Origin: Symbiodinium natans
Lineage: Eukaryota; Sar; Dinophyceae; Suessiales; Symbiodiniaceae
DNA length: 64,000 nt
Direction of reading: 5' to 3'
NCBI GenBank assembly: GCA_905221605.1
Contig: CAJNDS010000558.1
Coordinates: forward strand, 254,001 to 318,000
Shown here one piece after another: positions 40,301 to 50,500 of this stretch; position 1 is the stretch's first letter; each line of letters starts with the position of its first letter. The notes beneath the pieces are model-generated. The model had not been told where the DNA came from and searched no databases. It saw nothing but the letters and a program-made list of their open reading frames with translations. Position numbers and translations under genes: made by a program.

Positions 40301-42294
40301 AACTATTCTTAGGCTTCAGCAGCAAGGTTGGGAAGAACCTGAATTCTGTACTTATGGTTGTTTCTCTTGGACAAGGAGAATAGACTTAAATCATGAAGCT
40401 GAACATCTCTCTCTCTCTCTCTCTTGCTCTCTTAGGGGGTGAGTAATGGGGTTCCTCATTCCCTCACGCTAAACCTAAACCCTCACCCTAAACCCTAAAC
40501 CCTAAACCCTAAACCCTAAACCATAAAGCGGCCGCACCGATCCTGCACAGGCGTCTTGCTTCCGGCCCACCGCGTCGCAGCATTTTGTAAAGTACTCTCG
40601 GAAGCTCATGGCGCCAATGGAAAGTCCCAGAAACTCCAAAACCCCTTAATTAGGAAATCTACCTTAAATCATATTAGGGCTCCTATTTGGATTTAAGGGA
40701 TATTCCTGAATTAAGGGGTTTTGGAGTCTCTGGGGTCGGTCCAGATTCGCGTAATATAGGGGCCTTAATAATTGCAATAGGGTTCTGGGGGGTTATGGTA
40801 CAAGTATAAAAGGGGCCAGAAGGGAATATTCCTGCTGGCTCGCAAGTCCGACCTCCATTTTGTGAAGGCTTAGTTTGTAGGGTTTAGGCGTTTTGGGGGT
40901 TTAGGTGAGGGGTTTAGGGTGCTCGCAAGGAGCCGTGCCTGACCTGCACTTTGGCAAGCTCTTCGAGCCAGGCTCGGAGGTTTAACAAAACACGATTTCA
41001 GAGTTTAAGGTTCAGGGCCAAGCTTGCCCGGATGCGAAGACATACACAGCGTCCTCTGACAGTGCACTCAGAACACCCCGAAAGGCATTTCCGAACCAAT
41101 ACCCCCCTGCGGCGATAGAAGATGAGTATCCAGCCCACGCCGCTTAAGAACCCACTCAGAAGTGCGCAGCCCCAAAACCTCAGCCAATGATCCGAATCCC
41201 TAAGCCCTAAACCCTATATATAAATAAATAAATATATATAAGCCCTATAAGCCCTATACAAGCCCTAATTAAGCCCTCTTAGCGAGCCGTGACGTGCGCA
41301 GCAGTACCTCTAAGTTCACGCCCTCCGCCTCCTCCCCCAACGCAGCTTTCTCCTGGCAGAAGCACAATCTCTGCAACCGAGCTGCAACAGGGTGTAACCC
41401 AAAGGATCCATGTACCCATATAGTATATTCTTGGGCCCTAAAGCTACGATATAGGAACCCCTTTAAGGCCCAAGTATATACTATATAGGTACATGGATCC
41501 TTTGGGTAACCAGTGGAATGTAAGGAATGCGCGGGTGGCCTCTTGCTTTGGATCTCAGGGTTTCAGGGTTCGAGGACGGAGGCACGTTCAGGGGCTTAAG
41601 TTCAGAAACTGGTCGCCTCCTCACCGAATCCGGAGAGCCGAATCCTTCATCCCCAAGCCCTAACCTAACCCCTAAACCTCAAACCCCTAAACGCTGGAAA
41701 CCCTTTACCCTTTAGGGTCTTGGAGTCTCTGCGATATGCGAAATCCCAAACGGACCGAAACCTAAAACCCTGCAGTCCCCCAAAGCCTGCACAAACACCC
41801 CCCCACCCCCCCTGTGGGGTGTGCTGTGCTTCAGGGTTTCAGGACGTAGAGTTGAGCGTTGGACTTACGAGGTTCGGAGGGGGGTTGGGGGAGAGTGGCA
41901 TCTTACTTCAGGGTTTCGGTGCGTTAGCATTCTGGAGGTTGAAGCTGCTTCCCAGACCCAGACTCCTGAAGACCTAAAGCCCCAACCCTCCTTCTCCCTG
42001 CCCCACCCCCACCCCTTCTAAAAATATAATTTTAAATGAAGACAATGACGGAAAACATATTGATGATGACAGTGATAGACCACCCAACGAAAAAGAAACA
42101 AAATCAAACCCTGAGGCTTAAGGCTTAAAACCAAAACCCTAAACCCTAAAACCCCAAACCCCTAAAACCCTAAAACCCTAAACCCTTTATAAACCCGAAG
42201 GTTCAGGGTCTAGAGCTCCCTAAACCCCCACAAGAATCAAGGCCGCCAAACGCTGTGCCTCATCCAGGATAGATACACGCAGTGGGCCCGACAT
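37310..42294 (-). CDS. Gene E: multi-exon probable membrane protein
   Basis: Minus exons: 42240-42294 (start MSGPLRVSILDEAQRLAAL), 41308-41392 (FCQEKAALGEEAEGVNLE), 41099-41168 (ALLSGFLSGVGWILIFYRRR, membrane helix), 40944-40990 (LRAWLEELAKVQ, GTCAGG donor), 40515-40612 (MSFREYFTKCCDAVGRKQ…), about 39575-39690, about 39150-39258 (ACVAAGREVSEGSFLTTV…), 38645-38732 (FNAPFTLWFEGICLMVWAI, membrane helix), about 37310-37375. Two hydrophobic segments suggest a membrane protein of unknown family. Exon order is positional; joins were not all phase-checked. Confidence 0.45.
37795..37901 (+). CDS. Candidate plus exon: RWTSEEVRNELADDAAGSW
   Basis: Plus frame ends ILGAAGLE before GTAGGG. The minus frame (ASSASSLRTSSEVQRAMRH) is also open. 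Unresolved. Confidence 0.35.
38645..38732 (-). CDS. Gene E membrane exon
   Basis: After an ACTGAG acceptor reads VFNAPFTLWFEGICLMVWAI then KSTTGTLVTYRG. Strong hydrophobic pattern; a plus frame (YVTSVPVVDLMAHTIRQIPS) is also open. Confidence 0.45.
40515..40612 (-). CDS. Gene E exon: MSFREYFTKCCDAVGRKQD
   Basis: About 30 clean codons with a Cys pair. ATG could alternatively mark a start. A CCCTAAA array lies at its left. Confidence 0.55.
40627..40730. mobile_element. Long palindromic element family 11
   Basis: Arms AGAAACTCCAAAACCCCTTAA / TTAAGGGGTTTTGGAGTCTCT and an internal TTTAAG-rich palindrome. Only one copy seen. Confidence 0.8.
41099..41168 (-). CDS. Gene E membrane exon
   Basis: CALLSGFLSGVGWILIFYRR followed by a GTATTG donor: a membrane helix with a positive cytosolic flank. 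The plus frame is not protein-like. Confidence 0.6.
41399..41510. mobile_element. TIR element family 1 (best copy)
   Basis: About 110 bp with terminal inverted repeats AAAGGATCCATGTACC / GGTACATGGATCCTTT and subterminal TATAGTATA. The centre is a second palindrome (GGGCCCTAAAG…CTTTAAGGCCC). No coding capacity. Other copies: 5098-5193, 11632-11770, 15868-15971, 19085-19175, 19790-19866, 22601-22685, 58977-59080, 60378-60540. Confidence 0.9.
42000..42120. other. AT-rich stretch
   Basis: Short low-GC segment; plus strand open with an acidic peptide (NEDNDGKHIDDDSD). Composition differs from nearby exons; could be untranslated or foreign. No assignment. Confidence 0.35.
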
Positions 42295-42607
42295 GGCCCG
42301 GCTTCAACCCGAAGCGCCCAATAACCCCTAACCCTAAACCCTAACGCCTAAACCCTAAACCCTAAACCTTAACATAAGGGGTTTAGGGTTTCAGATGTCC
42401 TGAGCACCCTACTACTCCCTTAACATGAGGGGCTTAGGGTTTGGGGTTTTGATTTCAGGGTGTACCTACAGTAACCTGGTACCGGAAAAAAAACCTTACA
42501 ACCCTAATCATCCCATTAACCCCAAAGAAGCCTAAGCACCCTGATACTCCCAATCACCCAGGGCCTTGGCCGACTGAGGGGGAGCGGGGAGTCTCAGACT
42601 CTTACCT

Positions 42608-42678
42608 CTAGGGGGAGGCCGCCACCGAACCTTTCGAGAAAGTCAGGGCTTAGGGCATAGGTCTCATCCTCACCTGTA
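42608..42678 (-). CDS. Gene F exon with canonical splice sites
   Basis: 71 nt bracketed by TTAAAATATACAG and GAG|GTAAGAG; reads GEDETYALSPDFLERFGGG then LPLE. Best splice-site pair in the window. Confidence 0.65.
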
Positions 42679-45600
42679 TATTTTAACAACAGAGGAAAGC
42701 AACTATTCAGTATCCTAGTCGTCGCGACATCGCAGTGGCCTCTGTTGCGAAGGGTTTGCAGGTGAGGTTTTGAGATCTGCAGGCTGTGGTTTCTGGTCTG
42801 GCCCGGGGGCATTCACGACATCTGAGCCAAACAGCTCATAACCGGCTGCCCTAAACCCTAAACCCTAAACCCTAAACCCTAAACCCTAAACCCTCTGGGT
42901 CCACATCTTGCAAAGCATCTTCGTGGCCTACCCCGTCAGTACCAGAAAGCCCAAATCCCTACAGCCGAACAGCAGCAGATCACGTGGGGGTTGTTCGGCA
43001 ACAGATGCCTGACATTCAAAAACGCTTGCCAAGCCTTACATAAGGTGCCCGGCTTCCTGAAGAGCTTCAGGGGAACAGGATCCAGTATGAAGAGCCTAGG
43101 ATGAAAACCCTAGACCCAAGACCTGAAAACCCACGACCCTGAATCCTACACTCCCTAGAACCTAAACTCGCTAAACTCCCTAAACCCGAAACCCTAACCT
43201 CCCTAAACCGCACCACAACAAAGCAAGAACATGTGTTTGGGGGTTAGGGTTTAGGGTTTGGGGCTTATAAGGCTTAGGGTTTAGGGTCCTACCATCCCCT
43301 GACATTCGACACCCTAAAACCGAAACGCTACATCCCAAACCTAAACCTTGAGCACCATGGTTTCCGCACGCAAGGGTCTATCATTGTCCACATGTACCCC
43401 TATATAACCTGAACAAAGGGAACAAAAAACAACAATTCACGGACATTTGCTTTGATGTCGCTGAACCCCAAACCGCCCCAGGTATTTTCAAAATCCAGCT
43501 GAACCCTAAGCCCTAAACCCCAAACCTACATAAAACCCTAAATTCTAAACCCTAACCCTAAACCCTAAATCCCTAAACCAGCTGAACCGGGCTTGCGGCC
43601 AAGGCCGTGGAAGCAGTCGCCCTCTGCCCCGACGGCACCAGCAGTTGACGGAGGAAGCCTCGAGGATGTAGGCGCAGAGGGTTTAGGGGGTTTAGGGTTT
43701 AGAGTTTAGGGCTTAGGGTTTAGGATGCTTGAGGGTGTACGGGGTTGAGTTTGTAGGATTTGGGGTTTAGGGTGAGGGGTTTAGCTTGTGGATTTGGGTT
43801 TTAGGGTGTAGGGTTTAGTGTATATAGCGCTCAGCATCTTAGGTCCATACAGAGTACAGCGGCACACAGAACATAACCCATCTCCGCCAGTTGGTTTCAC
43901 GTCACCAGGCATGTCAACTACAGAGCCGCTTTAAACCCAAAAGCTGTTCGAGGACAAAGTTCTCTCTCGTTTGGTACTTTGAGGTTCAGCTTGTACTTAC
44001 TATATTGTAGCTCTGACCCACTTACAAGCCCCTTGTAAGTACCCTAGTTGGGTTATAATTGGATTTGCAGATGTTAAAAGTACAGATATATTTGGGTTGC
44101 CAAGTACCGTGAACCTCCAAGTAAAAGGTCCAAAGCGAATTTCCTTCATCCCGCTGCAAGGGCTTGCCTTTTTCCTTATCGGTCCGCCAAGACAGGAGAC
44201 CCCATCCTTCAACGGGCAAGCAGAAGGTAATCCTTGACAGTAGAGGATGGGCGGACCAAGACGCAAAAGGCAAGGGTACGTGAAGACCCCTTCCACTTGA
44301 CCCCTTTGCCTTCTTTTTGATAGAAAACTTCACTTGCAGCTCTGCTTGACCTTTGATTTTTGCAAAGAACGGTTTAGGGTTTGGGGTTTGGCCCTGAGCT
44401 CTCATTTTTAGTACGGTTTCGATATTACCCTACCTATTGGGCTACTAGGCGGACGAAAGCGAAGCTTGCTAAGCCCTGTGATGAGCACCACACCCCAGCA
44501 GATCTGCGACAAGTGGGGAGGCCGGGACTCGTCCCCAAAAGGACAGTACCTGTGCAGGGACTGCCGGTGGATGTAAGGGGTTATAATACCCAAACCCTAA
44601 ACCCTAAACTCAAAACCCTAAACCATTATGGCCTGGGGGCCGGGGGCCTGCGAAGCCCCAAACCCTAAAACACCCAAAACCGCCAAAACCGCTAAAACCC
44701 CTAAAACCCCCCCCAAAAAAAACCCTAAAAGCCCCACAAAACCCAAAAAAGACCTAAAACCCCCAACTCCTAAACCCAAACCCGCCTACAGATCTCCAAA
44801 CCCGCCTCCCCGGCACGAAACGGGCGACCCTCAACGTCCGAGTCTACTCCAATCAAGGGGCCTGAATTCTCTTGCCAGGGCGTAATCCCTACTTTGGAGT
44901 AGAACCTGGAAAACAAAGGCGGATATGCCTTTTCGGTATACGTAGCTGTAATCGGAACCCAAAGTATAGTACTCCGAAACCCAGTTAGTGACTTGTCAAC
45001 CTATAAGTCCTTCACCACGAAGGTCGAAGGGTCATAGCCCTTAGAAGACAAAATTTAGGGTTTAGGGTTTAGGGTTTAGGGTTGAAGTACAAGGCTGGCG
45101 GTTCACGATTTGAGCAGGGTTTGAGGGATGAGACACACATTCCCAGACGAACTCCTGCTTTGTAGGGTGTACAACATTGAGGGATGTGGAGTGTATGCAT
45201 GAAGAGAAACCGACACGAAATCAACCGAACATGGCAGCAGAACTGGCTGGTTTACACAGAGGCTCAAGTACACCAAGAAATACCCTGAAGGTCCATGTAC
45301 CTGAATTACTTAAGAAGCAGAAAGCAGCTACGGAGAAATCAGGGATGACGCGAATGTTCTTTTTGCAACTTTCTGTGTGACAGCATCCAGTATCCAATAT
45401 CGAAGTGCAAGCAAAACCACCGTTTCCTACATATACGCAACGTACTCGATCTGAAATTCTGCACCCTAATGTTGGGGACTGGGCCGAACCCCACCCTGTC
45501 TTCACCCTAAACCCTAAATCAAACCCCGCAAACCCCAAACCCCCTAGACCCAAACCGCCCTAACCCCTAAACCCTAAACCCTAAGTTGAACCCCTGGTTT

Positions 45601-46052
45601 AAGCAGGCGGCCTCTCGATTTCCGCCAAGAGTGCTGCGACCTGCGTAGGGAGAGCTGGAGAGATTGCAGTGCGCGTTACAGGTAGGGTGTTGGGTTTGGG
45701 GTTTACAGGGTTTACAGGGTTTAGGGTTAAGGTTTAGGTCCAGGTTGATATTTGAGGCTAAGGGTTTAGGGTGTAGAGTTTAGGGTTTTGGGCTTCCGAC
45801 GTGAGGCACAGGGTTTAGCATTTAGGGTTGAGGGCTTCTAGTGCAGAGTTTCGTTTAGTCTACTTGAAAGTTCATGAGTAGCAGTAACTTTGGGCAGGCG
45901 GGGTTGAGGTAACTGCAACTATTCCTGGCCCTCCTACATAGAACTCAATGCTGTAGCCACTTGACCCTAAGCCCTTCACCTGCTGATAACAATACCCCCA
46001 GCACGTGGTGGTGACGGCAACTCTGCGTTTTCCTGCTCAGCAGCCAGAGGGA
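42608..46052 (-). CDS. Gene F: minus exon series, family unknown
   Basis: Minus exons: 46003-46052 (AEQENAELPSPPRAG), 45603-45646 (VAALLAEIERPP), about 44820-44870 (DSDVEGRPFRAGEAGLEI), about 44290-44372 (GQAELQVKFSIKKKAKGSS), about 44126-44225 (VEGWGLLSWRTDKEKGKPLQ…), 43838-43938 (VDMPGDVKPTGGDGLCSVCR, a CxxC-containing piece), 42895-42965 (GTDGVGHEDALQDVDPE) and 42608-42678 (EDETYALSPDFLERFGGGLP). The last has textbook sites: acceptor AAATATACAG and donor GTAAGAG. It may be more than one gene; no start or stop assigned. Confidence 0.45.
43590..43680. other. Exon-like island, strand unresolved
   Basis: Plus: CCAG acceptor then RPRPWKQSPSAPTAPAVDGG…. Minus: LCAYILEASSVNCWCRRGRG. Perfect telomere sandwich: CCCTAAA left, GGTTTAGGG right. 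Confidence 0.4.
44448..44578 (+). CDS. Candidate plus terminal exon with CxxC motif
   Basis: Plus reads STTPQQICDKWGGRDSSPKG then QYLCRDCRWM and TAA at 44576, resembling a small zinc-binding tail (ICDKW…LCRDCRW). Minus is also open. Opposite to gene F. Confidence 0.4.
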
Positions 46053-47019
46053 GTGCTCCCTTTAACATGGGGGGGGGGGGGGGGGGGGGGGGGTTTAGGA
46101 TTTTTGGGGTTTTATAACCCTAAACCCTAAACCCCTAAACCCTAAACATAGGGGCAGGGTAGCGGCGCCTCAGCTCTTCAGCGCAACCGGAATATATCTA
46201 AGTCTCTAAGGACCGTGATGCCTCGCCTTTCCAGAAATATCGAGCTGGTCAGACACCCTGAAGTCTAGATCCGAAGCGGCACACACACACACACACATTA
46301 CACAAGAAAGAAAGACGAAAGCAAAGCAAAAAACAAAAAACATAGCAAAAAGCTTAACATACACAGCAAAACACACAGAACGCCATACCCAAATAGAGAA
46401 GACACCAAAAAGAAAGAACTCTTCACTTGCTGTTGTTGACAAGGATTCCTAGGCCCTCCACGAACATGTTTCAAAAATTCTGCCCCTTTTCAGCCCCATA
46501 AAGAAGAACAGGATCTATGCCAAGTAAGACTTTTTGACAGACACCCCGATACCCTAAACCCTGTCCCACCTTGTTAAGACTAAATCCTAAACTTTAGAGC
46601 CCCAAGCCTAGCTTGAGATTGAGCAGTCCGGCTCAACTACCGTCTTGCACTGGCAGCAGTTGGCCTTTGTGGCTGTAGGCTGGCAAGGTGTTCAGGGACG
46701 AACTACCGCCTTGCTTTTGCACCGAACTTAGGGTTCTGTGGTTAAGGCTTGTTACGCCTTTCCACTCGCGCGGCATATCTTCCCTGCAAACTCTACCAAA
46801 CCCGAAGCCCGAACCTACCAACGTTTCAAGCCCCGATGCCCCCTGCACAAAACCCTGCAACTGGAAGATGTTAACATCTTTAAAAATTGGGGTTTAGGGT
46901 TTAGGGTGTCTTATGCAAATGCAGACCCCTAAAGGCCAGCTGCAGCTGCATGCAACACTCAGGTTACGTCCCGTTGCTGGGCTCGTGAAGGGCGTTGTCG
47001 GTCGTCCTTCGTGAAGGTT

Positions 47020-47480
47020 TAGGGTTTAGGGTTTAGGGTTTCGGGTTTAGGGTTAGGGCTCGGGAGCTATGGGTTCCGGATTTAGGGGTTCACGGGACTT
47101 ACTGAGGTAGAATTCCGTTGAAAGTAATTGTAGGATCAAGACCTCAACGACAGAGATGGCAAGTGCCATGAACCAACAAGATCCAGTAGAGAGGCTCGTT
47201 TAAGGTTTAGGTTTAGGGTTTAGTCTGAAGTTTTACGGTTCATATAGACCCGCCAGTTGTATTTCTTCTTTCGGGGTGTGAGTACAATAAAAGAGTTTGG
47301 CACGCCAAAGAAAAGGAACCGAAATTGTGGGCTTAGGTAGGTGAGGCATGTATTCTGACCCCAGAAAGCGTGGACTTTCATGTTAGTGCTTTCCACATAA
47401 TATGGTGTTGCTTTTCATATTTCAGCTCCAATTGAGTACCTGTCCCCAATAAATAGTGAGGTCGGCTCACTTGTTTTGCA
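47020..47480. other. Stretch without a recognisable gene
   Basis: Starts with TTTAGGG units, then a remnant of family-3-like DNA and unstructured sequence. No convincing exon. Confidence 0.4.
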
Positions 47481-47589
47481 AGGATTCCGCCCTAAACCCT
47501 ATTCCCCAAACCCTAAACCCTAAACCCCAAACCGCAAACCCTAAACCCTAAACCCCAGACCCCAAACCCTGAACCCCAAACCCCCCACT

Positions 47590-50500
47590 GCACGCTCCCC
47601 TCCTGGATTCGCTCCAAGAGTCAAGACCAGGGGCCTTTACCGCCTTTCCCACGAGGTCGGAGCCTCCATGGCTTAGGATTTATAGGGGTTATAGGGTTAT
47701 AGGGGTTATAGGGGTTATAGGGGTTATAGGGGTTCTAGGGGTTCTAGGGGTTATAGGGGTTGTAGGGTTCATAAGGTTTTTAGGGCTCATAGGGTTTATA
47801 GGGTTTCAAGGGCTTGTAGGGTTTGTAGTGTTTATAAGGTTTATAGGGTTCATAGGGTTTAGGGCTTTTAAGGATTAGGGTTATTTAGGATGTGGAGTTG
47901 ACGCACTGGAGTTCCGAAGCACGACCCGCCAGAAGCCGTGGAGATTGAGAGTGCCAAGCCCCACTCTCTGCTGTCCCAACGCTGAGCCTTACCTCGGACG
48001 CCTCCCGAAAACCCTACGCAGCAAGCCCTAAACCCTAAGCCCTAAGCCCTAAACCCTAATCCCTAAACCCTGCCCACAATGACCGACAACCCCTCTAAAC
48101 CTGAAACAAAACAGAAACAGCGACGCCGGCCAACGCATCCTGTCCTGCACAGATGGGAGGCACGCCACTCTGCCCAAAATTCTACCTTAAGAACCCCAAA
48201 ACCTAACTTTTTCTAGGTAGCCCAGGACTTCTATAAAGGGCTTCAGAGCCATAACCTACAAAAAAAGGTAGGTTTAGGGGTTCTTGAGGTACGTGTTCAT
48301 ATACCCGGCGCCCTAAATCCGTTCACTCACCCCGGCTGGTCCAATACAGGCCTCTGCCTCAACTTGCTCGAGGGAAGATCCTGAGGACTGAACTTCAGGG
48401 TTTAGGGTTTAGGGTTTGGGGTTTGGGGTTTGAGGTTTGGGGTTTTGGGCTGAGGGTTTGGGGTTTAGGGCTTTTAGTGTTTAGGCAAAGTTTAGGCTTC
48501 TCAGGGTTCAGGGTCTCACCAAAACCCTAAACCCTAAATGGGTTTTCCACCGGCCGGTTGAGTTCAGTGCTGAACGTTGAGGACCTCAAAGCTCGTGGTT
48601 CTGCGCGTAGTGGACCACCACCATCCTCCCCCCCCCTCCCGAAAAGAAAAGGATCAAAAATAAGAACTAATAAGAATAATGATAATATTTAAAAGATTAA
48701 TAAAAACAAATAATATGTGTATATATATATATTCATGTACTTATAAAAAAAACACATACAAGACTAGTAGGTTACGAAAATCATAACCTCATGCAAAAAC
48801 TCGGGCAAAGTGTAACTGTATCACCTCCAAGAAAACAGGAAATTGGGGGCGAGCTTAGGAACTAGCGCTTAAATTCCTAAACCCGAAACAGTCGTGGTTC
48901 GGGTAGTGGTGTTGGGTGTCGGGATTAGAACCAGGGGCTAGGGCTTAGGGTTGCAGGGTTTAAAGATTCAAGGGTGTGGGGTTGAGGTGGGAGGTAGGGA
49001 GTGCGGGAGGGTGTACATCCAAAGCAAATCGTGTTGGGACTGGGGGCGAGAAATCACACTGGGCAAAGGGTTTATAGGGTTGTCGGGCTAAAGCCGTGCG
49101 GATATTTGCAAGATTCAGGGCTTTTGGAGCTAGAGTACAGCACGCGCTGTAGATGACATCGGCGCGGGGGGAGGGAACTTACGAAACGTAGCCTTGTCCC
49201 CCTGGTTCTTAGTAGGGAATGAGGTACTTAGGGCCCTATCCACTCTCTTAAGGGTATACATAGGGCCCTGGTTCCCTCATTCCCTACTAAGAACCAGCCG
49301 GTTGTAGGATTTCGGGCCTAAGGGCAAACCCATAACAACTAGGGCTTAGGGTTTAGGGTTTAGGGTTTAGGGTTTAGGGTTTAGGGTTTAGGGTTTAGGG
49401 TTTCACACCGTTCCAGCGCTCCTCTTCTTGAAGGCCTTTGGCGGCCAACACGTCAGCCAACTCTTGCTTCAGCTCCTCTGGGTTCAGGGTTCAGGGTTCA
49501 GGGTTCAGGGTTCAGGGCTTAGGGTTTAGGGTTCTGTGGTGTAGACCCTGGAAAAAAGTATATACTTTTCAGGTAGAAGTAGCTATAGTAGAAACCCAGA
49601 AACAAAGAAAGTATTAAAGTATAGTACTCCAAAGCCCAGACAAGGACACAGGACTTCGACGACTTCGCGCCGGGCGTGACTGCAAACGACTATCATTTGT
49701 TTATTGGATGCGTGTGCGGATCATTCCAAGTAAGGGAACACGCCCCTGCAATTCACTAGAACGCGTCGGGCCCACGCTACCCCATGCTAAAAGTGCGAGC
49801 TTCGACAGCCTACTTTGGAAACAGCAAGGGTTGGGATGTTCCCCGCTATACCGTCCTCAATAGGGATTATGATCGGGGGTACTATAATCCCTGTGAAGGA
49901 CTGGTAGTATAGGGGGGAACAGCCCAACAGCAAGGGTTTTCAGACCTCTCAGCCATAAAGAAAAAAGCTCGTCATCATGCATTCCCCAAAGATACAATGG
50001 TGACGGGGCCGGCAGCCTACAGAGCGCATTTCTCACAGAGAGAGAGAGAGAGAGAGAGAGTTAGAGCCTCTAACCCACGCATCAGAACGAACCCTAAACC
50101 CTAAACCCTAAACCCTAAACCCTAAACCCTAAACCCTAAACACCCTCTGTCTCGCATCTCCTTGCGTGCACGAAGCTTGTGGATGGAAGTCTTGCTGCAC
50201 CATGCTGAACACAATGTCTACTGCACCCTTCTCCCCAAACTCGGCACCCTAAAACCCCCAAAAAAATGTGCAAAAAAAGGCCCTTTTCTGGGTTTTTGGG
50301 GCTTTTTCTTGGCGTACTTTTGGGTGCACCCTAAACCCCCCCAAACCCTAAGTGCAAGGGATTTTGTTGGACCCGACTCTGATACCGCACTCCGCCGACG
50401 CATATTAGTGGTATGGCCAGAGTTTCATGAGTAGTTCTGCCTTTGGGGTGAGAAGTAGGGTATACTTACTGCTTTTATCTGCTTCATGGTTCTGCAAGTG

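Noticed and set aside
44628-44885. Lys/Pro-rich plus ORF
   Set aside because: Built from degenerate CCCTAAA DNA (PKTPKTAKT-type); rejected apart from the minus exon candidate at 44820-44870.
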